From: Branchiostoma floridae
Lineage: Eukaryota > Chordata > Leptocardii > Amphioxiformes > Branchiostomatidae
Assembly (NCBI RefSeq): GCF_000003815.2
Contig: NC_049986.1
Span: 23,813,015 to 23,877,014, forward strand
Direction of reading: 5' to 3'
DNA length: 64,000 nucleotides
Part shown: piece by piece, positions 31,705-42,103 of the stretch
Position numbering within the stretch: position 1 is the first letter of the stretch
Layout of the letters: every line of letters starts with the position of its first letter
Notes under the pieces: model-generated
What the model was told of the DNA's origin: nothing
Databases searched by the model: none
Seen by the model: only the letters and a program-made list of their open reading frames with translations
Program-made: the position numbers and the translations under genes

Positions 31705-34700
31705 TCACTGTAAGACCATCATCTGGACTTTAAACAGTTCCTTAGGAAAGTCCTTCTGTGCCTCCTCCTTGATGACCCTCAGCCCGCTCTCCGCTACGAT
31801 CTGCTTGAGGTAGCGGTGGGATCGCGTTACGCTCGAGTCGTCCTGGTCAAAAATCACCCCATCCGAGCAGCTGTCATCCGCAACGTTCTCCTTGACGACG
31901 ATGATGCCGTTCTCTGCGAGCCCCGCCCGGCAACGCTGGAAGAAGCTGACCAGGTCCTTGTGTGTGAGGTGCCCCAGGACCCACTGTACCCAGATGACAT
32001 CATAGCGACCAGGATCGGGGGTGAAATCCTGCAAGCCACAACAGATATACCTGCAGATGGACATGGACATGTGTGTTAGGTTACACCAAATAGATTCATT
32101 GGTTCTTGACTTCAAAAAAAGATATGGACATTTCCTTGTTCACAACTGAAATTCTAAGTCAGTAGGCCGGTGAGGTGAGGTGAGGAGTCTACAAAAGGAT
32201 AAAAACATCTTCAGTCAGTGTTTTCCTTCAAGATATCTTGATAATTCTTAAGAAATGCAAAGATGCAGGACTATCATCTAGATCTTAAACATGTCTTGAA
32301 GAAAGTTCTTCTGTGTTCCTCCTCGATCCTGGTAAGAGGCTGTAAAAAATACCTACAGATGGGGATGGAAATGTGTGTTAGGCCACACCAATTTGATTTA
32401 TTTGAGGTAGCATGCATAGTCCAGTGGTTAGCGGCCCTGCCTCTGGTTCTAGAAGCTTTGTGTTCGATTCCGGCTGTGTCGCTCACCTGACATGCATGCT
32501 ACTGACAAAGGTAGCAGACCTTAGGTCGGGACGTTATGCCGTGGTCCACTGTTCATTATGCCTTTTGAAAAGAGCTTGGGAATTTCCCCGGTACATAGGG
32601 TCTGTCCTCTCTGTCACGACCAGTGGAAGACTAGCTGTTCAGTGAGCTAAAACTGGATTGGGATCACTTTCGTTTACCAATTCAACTTGGGTAAAAATGT
32701 CCCGTCGCAAAAAGCAAACTTCTGTCGCAAGACAGAGGGATGGGTCCTGGAGATAGCTGTGATTCATACCATCAACGTACTGTCACGATATCTTTACCAC
32801 ATGTTACTTACCTGTCTACTTTCTTGGCGCTGGAGCCCAGGTAAGTCTTGGCACAGTAACACACCCCAGTCTTCAAACCAGGGCTGCTTCCAGCATTAAA
32901 TTTTTCTTTCAGTGTTTGAAAGCCAGTTTTACCACATGTTACTCACCTGTCTACTTTCTTGGCACTGGAGCCCAGGTAAGTCTTGGCCTGGTCGAGGAAC
33001 TTCTGACACACCTCCACCATGTCCACCCTGCTGAAGAGGGGACACAGCAGGCCGTGGGACACCCGCCCGATCCCCGCGCCGCAGTCCACTGCTCGCCGCG
33101 TTTTCGTCTTCGCATTCGGGCCCTGGAGATCATTTAAAATATGAAGATGAGTAACAATAAATGATGTGAAGGTATGTAGTTCCATAGTGGGCAGCCTTGT
33201 CACAAACTTTTAGAGTAGGGGGCTAATATATGAAAGTAGCAGGCAAGGCGCGTAGCGGCTTGCGGCGAGCCACGAAGTGTGGGGGTCCTCTGCCCGGGAA
33301 AATTTTTAAATTTAGACCCCTAAATATGGTTTGGGGGTGTATTTTGGGTAACTTTTATTGTTATCTTTAAACTTTGAATTGACAAAAAAATCCTGAATTA
33401 CAAAAAAATTTGGCATAGGTTCCCCACTATGACCCCTAACCGGGGGCCAACTTTCAGAAAACTGCCAGAGGTTTATCAAAACTTATTGCTGGGGGATTTT
33501 GTAACGGGGAGCACTGGACTTAAACTTTTATTTTTTGAAATTCTACCCCAAAGTAGCCGGCTGGAAAAATGTAAGTAGGCGGCTAAAATTGCCGCCTGCC
33601 GCCTTGTTTTGACAAGTGGGTTTATCCACTGTGTCTTGGGCAAAGTATTGGGAGGCAGAGCCCAATCCCTCTCCTTACACCAGGGTTGTACTTGTAGCCA
33701 GCCTGAAATCATTTTCAGTCCCCTTGATTTTGAATGGGAATCCTATCGAGCACCGAAGGCATGGCGTGACGTTGCGCGTCATTTCTAGAGGATCTGGGTC
33801 CCAGAAAATTTTTAAATCAAGACCCTCTGAAACATTGTTTCCTGCATTTTGAGGTGAAAATTTTGCTTGTAGACTAAGCTGTTCAATGGCATCTGATTTG
33901 GTGAAGAAGAACACATGGGTTTCATCTTTACATATTTTACAATTTTTGTCTGTCCCAGGGACGGAATGGGGAAAACTTTTTTCAGTCCGCAGCTGCAAAA
34001 TTCCTTCAAAGGACTGAAGGACAGATGCTGGCTACAACCCTGCCTTACACTGCCTTTTATCTCCCCAACAGAAGTCAGGTACCCATTTTTAAACTACACC
34101 TTGGTAGAGAAAGGAAAGTCATGTAAAGTGCCTTTCCTAAGGGCACAATATGGTATACCATTGGTAACATGTCAGGGAATTCTAACCCAGTATCTCTGGG
34201 TTCTGGGACAAACACCCTAACCAACATCACAACACCATAAACATGTGAGAAAAATATGAAGTATTCCACATTATACGTTTGTGAAGATTATACATCCAGG
34301 AATATAATGAATAGATGAAAGTTCAATCTCTTCTTCTGGATAATTCAAACTGACCTTTCCAGTGCTTGGAATGATGTTTTAAAGTAAATGATGGTTTTAT
34401 TGATATATAGACACTTATTATCCTTATATCCCTTGTTAGCCTTTCTTATTTTGCTAGAAAGTATCACAGAACCTTTGTCAGTTACCTTTTTGTTTATTTA
34501 GAACATTGTTTAGAACACCTCTGTAGTTACCTACATGTACCATGTTTACTTTAGAACAACTTAGCCGTTACCTTTTTGTTTATTTAGAACGTAAGAAGTA
34601 TTCCTTATTCCGCAGAGTTGTAAACTTTTATTTTTATTTCACTGAAGAAGAACGACGGATGTCGTTTGAAACGTCTGAATTAAATTTGAATTATTCCACA

Positions 34701-35581
34701 TTATGTTTACCAGCTGCTGTTCTTTTTGCCTGTAACTACTGATGAGGATTGGGCTACATATATAAATATATACATTGTACCTGAGGCCACATATTAAGCC
34801 AAGCTGCACATTAAATATGTGGAGAAATATGTGTCATTTCCCACAAGGCCGACTAGAAGTATTAGATCCTTCATGCTTACTCCTATCAGATCTAAGACCT
34901 CAGCGTTCCATCACTCCTACATTCCTAGACTGATAACAATCTGGAACGTGTTGGCTCCTGGCCTCCGTTGTATCGGACAGCTAGCAGCCAATCAGATGCG
35001 TTAGCATTCAAGCACAAGTTGGTAAAGTCTGCCTACAACAGACTCAGTCTACACTACAGTCTTGACCAACCTTGTACTTGGTCCACTTCTTGTGGGTGTG
35101 GCTCATGTGTGGCTTTGAGGCCGCGCTAGGCAATAGTTTTATAAGTAGTGCTACCCAGATTATGCTTTCCATATATATATATGACCTGTATTATGACCTG
35201 TATTGTATGTATTGATGCTGTTTCTTGTATGTTATTGATTTGTATGTACTGGTGTCATTTTTATGTGAGGGAGGGCAACTTGTAAAGGTTGTTTGAACCT
35301 GTTTTGCCCTCCCAATCACTGTGTGATGAATTCAAATAAACAAACAAATAAACAAACAAATAAACAAATATTCTTCTTCTTAACTGTTAAATCTGCAATC
35401 TAAGAAACCAGTTCCTTACTGAGATGAATTCTTGTAGGAACTTCTTGGACCCCTTGATGTCGAGCTTGTCCACCTTGGAGTACCCGCCCAGCATCCCGTC
35501 CACAGTGGCCGGGATCTCCTTCCAGTACGTCTCCGCATCTCCATAGAACTGCTTATCAGGGTAGTTATCCATGCTGGACAT
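31705..35581 (-). CDS. NTMT1: N-terminal Xaa-Pro-Lys N-methyltransferase 1
   Basis: Known: NTMT1 (METTL11A) uses S-adenosylmethionine to methylate the alpha-amino group of proteins starting Xaa-Pro-Lys (RCC1, histone-like proteins) after Met removal, mainly in the nucleus. Seen: three exons, 35420-35581, 32947-33122 and 31705-32050, joined in phases 0 and 2, giving 227 residues, close to the vertebrate length. Motifs: KQFYGDAETYWKEIPATVDG (with Trp20), GGYSKVDKLDIKGS, DCGAGIGRVSHGLL (SAM motif I), VDMVEVCQKFLDQAKTYLG, YICCGLQDFTPDPG, YDVIWVQWVLGHLT, GIIVVKEN. The ATG directly follows an acceptor (CCTCAG|ATG), so the 5' UTR is in one or more upstream exons. All three exons have partial tandem copies at their splice sites. 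Confidence 0.93.
32320..32400 (-). repeat. Partial copy of NTMT1 exon 3 acceptor region
   Basis: TACCTACAGATGGGGATGGAAATGTGTGTTAGG with the following CACACCAA matches the acceptor-side intron of exon 3 (TACCTGCAGATGGACATGGA, TGTGTGTTAGG at 32048-32080). It includes the acceptor-proximal bases only. Confidence 0.6.
32400..32650 (+). mobile_element. tRNA-derived SINE
   Basis: TAGTCCAGTGGTTAGCGG (box A-like) and GTGTTCGATTCCGGC (box B) are spaced as in tRNA-derived SINEs. A body of about 170 bp containing GACCTTAGGTCGGGACG and CTGTCACGACCAGTGGAAG follows. It appears to be inserted into a GGCCACACCAATTT-type MITE whose start is at about 32379. No TSD confirmed. Confidence 0.6.
32795..32870 (-). 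repeat. Partial copy of NTMT1 exon 2 end plus donor
   Basis: TTACCACATGTTACTTACCTGTCTACTTTCTTGGCGCTGGAGCCC repeats 32930-32975 almost exactly. It holds the donor and the last codons (YLGSSAKKVDR). It lies downstream of the intact exon 2. Confidence 0.8.
33190..33610. repeat. Intronic repeat, unidentified
   Basis: Contains AAGGCGCGTAGCGGCTTGCG, GTCCTCTGCCCGGGAAAATT and runs such as AAAATTTTTAAATTTAGACCCC. A shorter diverged relative (CCCAGAAAATTTTTAAATCA, GACCCTCTGAAA) is at about 33770-33850. This style is common in invertebrate mobile elements. No coding part. Confidence 0.4.
33605..34245 (-). repeat. SINE-like fragments flanking the intronic repeat
   Basis: 33605-33705 (TTATCCACTGTGTCTTGGGC, GGGAGGCAGAGCCCAATCCC) and 34040-34245 (CAGAAGTCAGGTACCCAT, GAAAGTCATGTAAAGTGCC, AATTCTAACCCAGTATC) together contain the two halves of the family seen at 59930-60245 in reverse orientation. 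One element may have been split by a later insertion. Confidence 0.45.
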
Positions 35582-38310
35582 CTGAGGTCCACAGGAGGGT
35601 TAGAATGGGAGGAGATCTGTGGATCGATGGAATGAATGAAGGAATGAATGAATGAGTGAGTGGAGGAGGAATACGTGTACCCTAACCCTAACCCGTCTAG
35701 TAACTCTCCGCATCTCCGTAGAACTGCTTATCTGGGTAGTTTATAATCCATACTGGATATCTGAGGTCCACAGGAGGGTTAGAATGGATGGAGATCTGTG
35801 GATCGATGGAATGAATGAAGGAATGAATGAATGAGTGAGTGGACGAGGAATACGTGTACCCTAACCCTAACCCTTCCAGTATAACTGTCAGCATCCCCAT
35901 TGAACTGCTTATCTGGGTAGTTTATAATCCATACTGGATATCTGAGGTCCACACGAGGGTTAGAATGGATGGAGATCTGTGGAACAATGGAATGGATGAA
36001 GGAATGAATGGGTGGAAGAGGAATGAATGTCCCCTAGCCTTAAGTTAAACCTTGGAGTATAGCTCTCAGTCTCAGCATCGCCCACAACTGCTTATCCAGG
36101 TACTAGTACTCACTAGTACTATAATCCATGCTGGACATCTGAAGTCCACAAGCTTAAGAGGGTTAGAATGGGTGGAGATCTGTGGATTGATGGAATGAGT
36201 GAAGGAAGTAATGAATGAGGAATGAGTGTACCCTAACCCTAACCCTTCCAGTACCTCTCCGCATCTCCATAGAACTGCTTATCAGGGTAGTTATCCATGC
36301 TGGACATCTGAGGTCCACACGAGGGTTAGAATGGGAGGAGATCTGTGGATCGATGGAATGGATGAAGGAATGAATGAATGAGTGAGTGGAGGAGGAATAC
36401 GTGTACCCTAACCCTAACCCGTCTAGTAACTCTCTGCATCTCTGTAGAACTGCTTATCCGAAGTCCACACGAGGGTTAGAATGGGAGGACTCTAGTCTAG
36501 ATCTGGAAGTCGATGGAATGAGTGAAGGAATGAATGGGTGAAGGAGGAATGAAAAGTACTCTAACCCTAACCCTTCCCTTATAACTCTCTGCATCTCCGT
36601 AAAACTGCTTATCAGGGTAGTTATCCATACTGGACATCTGAGGTCCACACGAGGGTTAGAATGGGTGGAGATCTGTGGATCGATGGAATGAATGAAGGAA
36701 TGAATGAATAAAAGAATGGTTGGATGAGGAATGAGTGTTCCCTAACCCTTGAACCCTTCCAGTAACTCTCTGCATCTCCATAGAACTGCTTATCTCGGTA
36801 GTTATCCATGCTGGACATCTGAAGTCCACAGGAGGGTTAGAATGGAGGGAGATCTGTGGATCGATGGAATGAATGAAGGAAGTAATGAATGAGGAATGAG
36901 TGTACCCTAACCCTAACCCTTCCAGTATAACTCTCTGCATCTCCATAGAACTGCTTATCAGGGTAGTTATCCATACTGGACATCTGAGGTCCACACGAGG
37001 GTTAGAATGGGAGATCTGTGGATGGATGGAATGAATGAAGGAATGAATGAATGAGTGAGTGGACGAGGAATACGTGTACCCTAACCCTAACCCTTCCAGT
37101 AACTCTCCGCATCTCCATTGAACTGCTTATCTGGGTAGTTTATAATCCATACTGGACATCTGAAGTCCACACGAGGGTTAGAATGGGAGGACTCTAGTCT
37201 AGATCTGGAAGTCAGTGGAATGAGTGAAGGAATGAATGAGGAGGGATGAAAAGTACCCTAACCCTTCCAGTAGCTCTCAGCATCTCCATTGAACTGCTTA
37301 TCTGGGTAGTTTATAATCCATACTGGATATCTGAGGTCCACACGAGGGTTAGAATGGATGGAGATCTGTGGATCGATGGAATGAATGAAGGAATGAATGA
37401 ATGAGTGAGTGGACGAGGAATAAGTGTACGCTAACCCTAACCCTTCCAGTATAACTCTCTGCATCTCCATTGAACTGCTTATCTGGGTAGTTTATAATCC
37501 ATACTGGATATCTGAGGTCCACACGAGGGTTAGAATGGATGGAGATCTGTGGAACAATGGAATGGATGAAGGAATGAATGGGTGGAAGAGGAATGAATGT
37601 CCCCTAGCCGTAACTTAAACCTTGGAGTATAGCTCTCAGCATCGCCCACAACTGCTTATCCAGGTACTAGTACTCACTAGTACTATAATCCATACTGGAC
37701 ATCTGAAGTCCACAGGAGGGTTAGAATGGAGGGCGATCTGTGGATCGATGGAATGAATGAAGGAATGAATGAATGAGTGGACGAGGAATGAGTATCTCCT
37801 AACCCTAACCCGTCTAGTAACTCTCAGCATCTCCATTGAACTGCTTATCTGGGTAGTTTATAATCCATACTGGACATCTGAGGTCCACACGAGGGTTAGA
37901 ATGGATGGGAGGACTCTAGAGCTGAAAGCTGGTGGAATGAATGAAGGAATGAATGGGTGGAAGAGGAATGAATGTCCCCTAGCCGTAACTTAAACCTTGG
38001 AGTATAGCTCTCAGCATGGCCCACAACTTCTTATCCAGGTACTAGTACTCACTAGTACTATAATCCATGCTGGACATCTGAAGTCCACAAGAGGGTTAGA
38101 ATGGAGGGCGATCTGTGGATCGATGGAATGAATGAAGGAATGAATGAATGAGTGAGTGGACGAGGAATAAGTGTACCCTAACCCTAACCCTTCCCTTATA
38201 ACTCTCTGCATCTCCATTGAACTGCTTATCTGGGTAGTTTATAATCCATACTGGATATCTGAAGTCCACAGGAGGGTAAGAACAGGAGGAGTCTAGATCT
38301 GGAAGTCGGT
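35582..38310 (-). repeat. About 15 tandem copies of the NTMT1 start-codon exon end
   Basis: The unit of about 178 bp contains the acceptor and ATG (complement of CATGCTGGACATCTGAGG), the first codons (MSSMDNYPDKQFYGDAESYW), a (GAAT)n-like stretch and usually CCCTAACCCTAACCC. Landmark GAACTGCTTATC or variants recurs near 35724, 35904, 36088, 36270, 36448, 36603, 36784, 36950, 37122, 37287, 37468, 37651, 37837, 38022 and 38221. All are upstream of the real exon in gene order. Confidence 0.93.
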
Positions 38311-39159
38311 GGAATGTATTGATGTGGGAATGATGGCACGAGCAGCTGAACAAAAATGCCCTGAGTATGCATCATGACGTACAAAACAAAGAAATGTTCA
38401 TCATTATATTTACATGTATAATAACAACACATGAGTTTATATGATTACAAGGGGAGTGGTACAGAAGGAAATGAATGAGTGAATGAGCAAATTTTTCTGC
38501 AAAATGATGGTGTTTTCTGCAGTATGTAATATATATGATTCATTAAACCAAGTATGAGCTATTTCATAGGTTACCAAATGTCCCATGTACAGAAGGACAA
38601 AATATACCTGTAAATGTACCAGTTGAGTACCTGGACATGATTCCCCAGCAAGGGGCTTGGTCAAGTAAAACACTTTATTACCTAATGAAAGCTCCTTGAG
38701 TACTAGTAAAGTAAAATGTAGACCTACTGACAGGTAATACGTGTTGAATCATAAGTCTTATCGACTGGCTATAACACTTTATTTTTGTCTGTTGTTACAT
38801 TGTATTTTGACTTGAATCTTATATTAGAACTAGAAATATCTTGTAAATCACTCCTGTCTAAAAGATGATATCTATCTAGTATGAACACCGGTGTTGCTTC
38901 CTCTACCATCGAATGGATACTGGCTATTTTGGTCACTAAAATAACTCCCGGTGTTCAGCGAGGGCCGTCCAAATTTGGAGAACCGAGTTATTTATAACGA
39001 CAGGCCTAGGCAGTTCGGTGTAGTAATTTGCAGGAGCACAGGATTATTTTCTTCATTTTTGCATGAAAAAAAAGCTACACTATATCTGATTGTTATGAAT
39101 AGGAAACTACAATGTTCTGCATCCAAACTAACCCTCATCAGTCAAACGTCAGCACACGT

Positions 39160-39600
39160 AACGTGAGAGAACAGCTGTTTTGGCACATGGCACCATGCTA
39201 CTCCGCCCCCCTCCCACTCCGATCATCTCAGATCGTTTCAAATCTCTTTCCTAAACAAATATGTGAAAACTACGACAAAAAACAAGTTATAACGATACGT
39301 ACCGTAGTCATAAAGAAAAAAATTATAAACAGACGATTAAAAACGACATTTCAAGTACGAAACTTACCGTGAACTTTTACTATCTTTTTCCTTTCCGTCT
39401 CTTCAAGAAAGCAGTCTCGTTCTCAGGGTTTGATTGACCAGAGTGCCCTGGGTACGAGATAACCCCAGGAGGTGAAAGTTCAGGTCAGAGGTTATCAAAA
39501 TGGCGGGTAAACAGTGAAAGTGAAACTTTGTTGCAGGTTTCGTTGCGATTTTTACGTCCCAAGCGCGCCCTGAAAGGTAGGAATGTTATGCATGTTGAGA
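39160..39600 (+). promoter_or_regulatory. Possible promoter and 5' non-coding exon of CMTR2
   Basis: CTCCGCCCCCCTCCCAC (GC-box-like) lies near 39200. At 39495 is AAAATGGCGGG, resembling the YY1 site common around start sites, with a stop two codons after GGTAAACAG. At 39562-39575 GCGCGCCCTGAAAG|GTAGGA could be a donor. The region lies between divergent NTMT1 and CMTR2. Inference only: no transcript evidence. Confidence 0.3.
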
Positions 39601-39773
39601 GAAATGTTAAATCAATGGATTGCACATTGCTTTCTGTTCTTATATTTTTACGATTTGTCTAAAATCAACTATTGTTCAAACCATTATTATAAGAGGCAAA
39701 AATAGCTCAAAACATAGAACACCCGACTGAAATTCCCAACAGCAGGACTTATGTTCATTCATACATTTGTATC

Positions 39774-40171
39774 TAGCCTGGATTCCATACCCCAACCTCA
39801 AGATATATCTTTCGTGTTGGGGTCTGGCAACATGGCTGTAGAAAGGTTCTCGAAGGCCCGTTGATCAGTGGGAGGAGAACCTGGGATTGATGACCACTCT
39901 CACCACAGGTAGCCAGCTACAACACACCACAGTTGGTCAGCAGGCTATCACAGTAGCGAATCAGCTACGTTATGGATTCAAAAAGTACAGTTGGGGGTCT
40001 TTAACCAATCATGGCAGGGGTGTAATTACCTCCTGCTGATCCTGTGTTGTTCTATTGGTGGGGTTTTTTGCCCACTATAAGGTGCAAAATTGAGAAGAGT
40101 TCCTATGTCATCCTGCCAGACCCCTGCACGATAGATACTTGAGATCGGGCTGGGGTTTGGTAACCAGGCTA
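39774..40171. mobile_element. 398-bp MITE with 9-bp TSD, copy 1
   Basis: The ends are inverted: TAGCCTGGATTCCATACCCC on the left; the right end reads as complement TAGCCTGGTTACCAAACCCC. ATTTGTATC flanks both sides (39765-39773 and 40172-40180). A 9-bp duplication points to Mutator- or Merlin-like origin. No coding frame. Confidence 0.88.
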
Positions 40172-40490
40172 ATTTGTATCATAGCTAGTAGGTTAACTAG
40201 ATTCTTTGAAAGTCTATAAGTTTATGTCCCAATTTGGGACCACATCCAGTGTAACACCCCTCCCTCAAAGAAGTGCAAGTTCCATGGGGTGTAAACTCAC
40301 TCCATAGACAGACCCTGTGAGAATTAGGTCACGCGCCACCGACTGTACTCCACTGTTAATGCATGGGGGCGCACGAGCATGTTCGCACTCTCAGACTTGC
40401 CTCAGCTTATCTCTAAATGTTAACATCGTGCGGTTAACACCAGTATCTTTATGAGACATTTGCCAACAGTTTGACTTAGATCACTACTTG

Positions 40491-40888
40491 TAGCCTGGAT
40501 TCCATACCCCAACCTCAAGATATATCTTTCGTGTTGGGGTCTGGCAACATGGCTGTAGAAAGGTTCTCGAAGGCCCGTTGATCAGTGGGAGGAGAACCTG
40601 GGATTGATGACCACTCTCACCACAGGTAGCCAGCTACAACACACCACAGTTGGTCAGCAGGCTATCACAGTAGCGAATCAGCTACGTTATGGATTCAAAA
40701 AGTACAGTTGGGGGTCTTTAACCAATCATGGCAGGGGTGTAATTACCTCCTGCTGATCCTGTGTTGTTCTATTGGTGGGGTTTTTTGCCCACTATAAGGT
40801 GCAAAATTGAGAAGAGTTCCTATCCCATCCGCCCAGACCCCTGCACGATAGATACTTGAGATCGGGCTGGGGTTTGGTAACCAGGCTA
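40491..40888. mobile_element. 398-bp MITE with 9-bp TSD, copy 2
   Basis: Nearly identical to copy 1 over all 398 bp (visible difference around 40823: CCCATCCGCCC versus GTCATCCTGCC). It is flanked by a different perfect 9-bp duplication, CACTACTTG (40482-40490 and 40889-40897), so it inserted independently. Confidence 0.9.
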
Positions 40889-42103
40889 CACTACTTGTTA
40901 ACGTTTGGAGAACTTTATCTATGTTGGCGTAAATTGCACAAGAGCAAATTCTCACAGGAGTCTGCTCGAGCATTGGCCCGGGTGTGAACTCCTACTCAAC
41001 CGAAAGAAGTCTACTCAGTACTCTACTCTTATTCACGTATTCCTTTTGGCACAGTTGAGTAAGTTGGCTTATTTTGTAAGTACCATTGATTCCAGTCAGA
41101 TGAAGTGTGGCAAATAGACTTTACTAGTTCTCGTCCATGGTGGTAAACGGACTTTTAGGAGTCTCACTCTCCTCGCTCTTGTACTGGAGCGACCTAAAGT
41201 CTAAACTAGGGAGGATTTGACGCAAACACTTTCTCAACTCTCACCGTAACATCAAGGCTAAAACAAGGTGGATTTCCAAGTTTACATTCTCTTTATTCGG
41301 AACTCCGTACGATGTGTAACATTGTTCAACATCAAAGGCACGACGGAATACAACTGAGCATCAAGGCATGAAACCAACACAATTCACATTGTCAATCTTA
41401 AACCTGGAATCTCTAACGAAGGGGACCCTCCCAAAACAAAGCGAATTTAGTTACAACAGCGCTCATCAGAAGATAGAACCGGCAACTCTTACCAGAGTGA
41501 TCAGTAGCTTGGAAGAGATGACCCGAATCTGTCTGAGATAGACAGTAAACGCGAAATACACTAGTTACTTTAACGGATGAGTCAGAATGTGCAGTCCGCC
41601 TCAGAAGAGCTCTCGGTGCCGCCCGACCGCCCGCCCGCAGGCGGGCGATCCGACGGAGCCAACCGTCTGGAGAAGGTCTTCAGGAGAGAGTCGAATCAGA
41701 AGAACGAGATCGAAGAAAAGCGAGGAACCCTCGTTTTTAGCTCCAAGCTAGCATCTAATTTAGGAGGAAGCCAAACAGAATGTCTTATGATTGGACAGGA
41801 GTTTAAATTGAGGGCGGTGACACGCTGACTCATTTACATGTGTGACGTCATACAAGGAAGAAACTTTATGTAACGATCAGGGGGAGTTCCGTTAAAGACG
41901 GGGGAAGCTCCATCCAGGGGCGATTCACTAACTAAAGGTAATGGGCTTAAAGTAAAATCTGCTACAGAAGGACAACGGATGAGGATTTGAACCCACCAAC
42001 TCTACGTCCAGACGCTGAGTTCTAAACTTTAAACTGTGTCATTAGAACCAGGATCCTGTGTCATTAATGATCATGATGATGAAATTTTCCACAGGAAACC
42101 AAA

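Noticed and set aside
35582-38310. Telomere or subtelomere because of CCCTAA repeats
   Set aside because: Each unit holds only about two motif copies inside a repeat that also contains NTMT1 coding sequence, and genes continue on both sides.
41577-41828. 83-codon plus-strand frame as a gene
   Set aside because: No recognised motif and no supporting splice signals. It could be part of a CMTR2 5' UTR, but nothing shows this.
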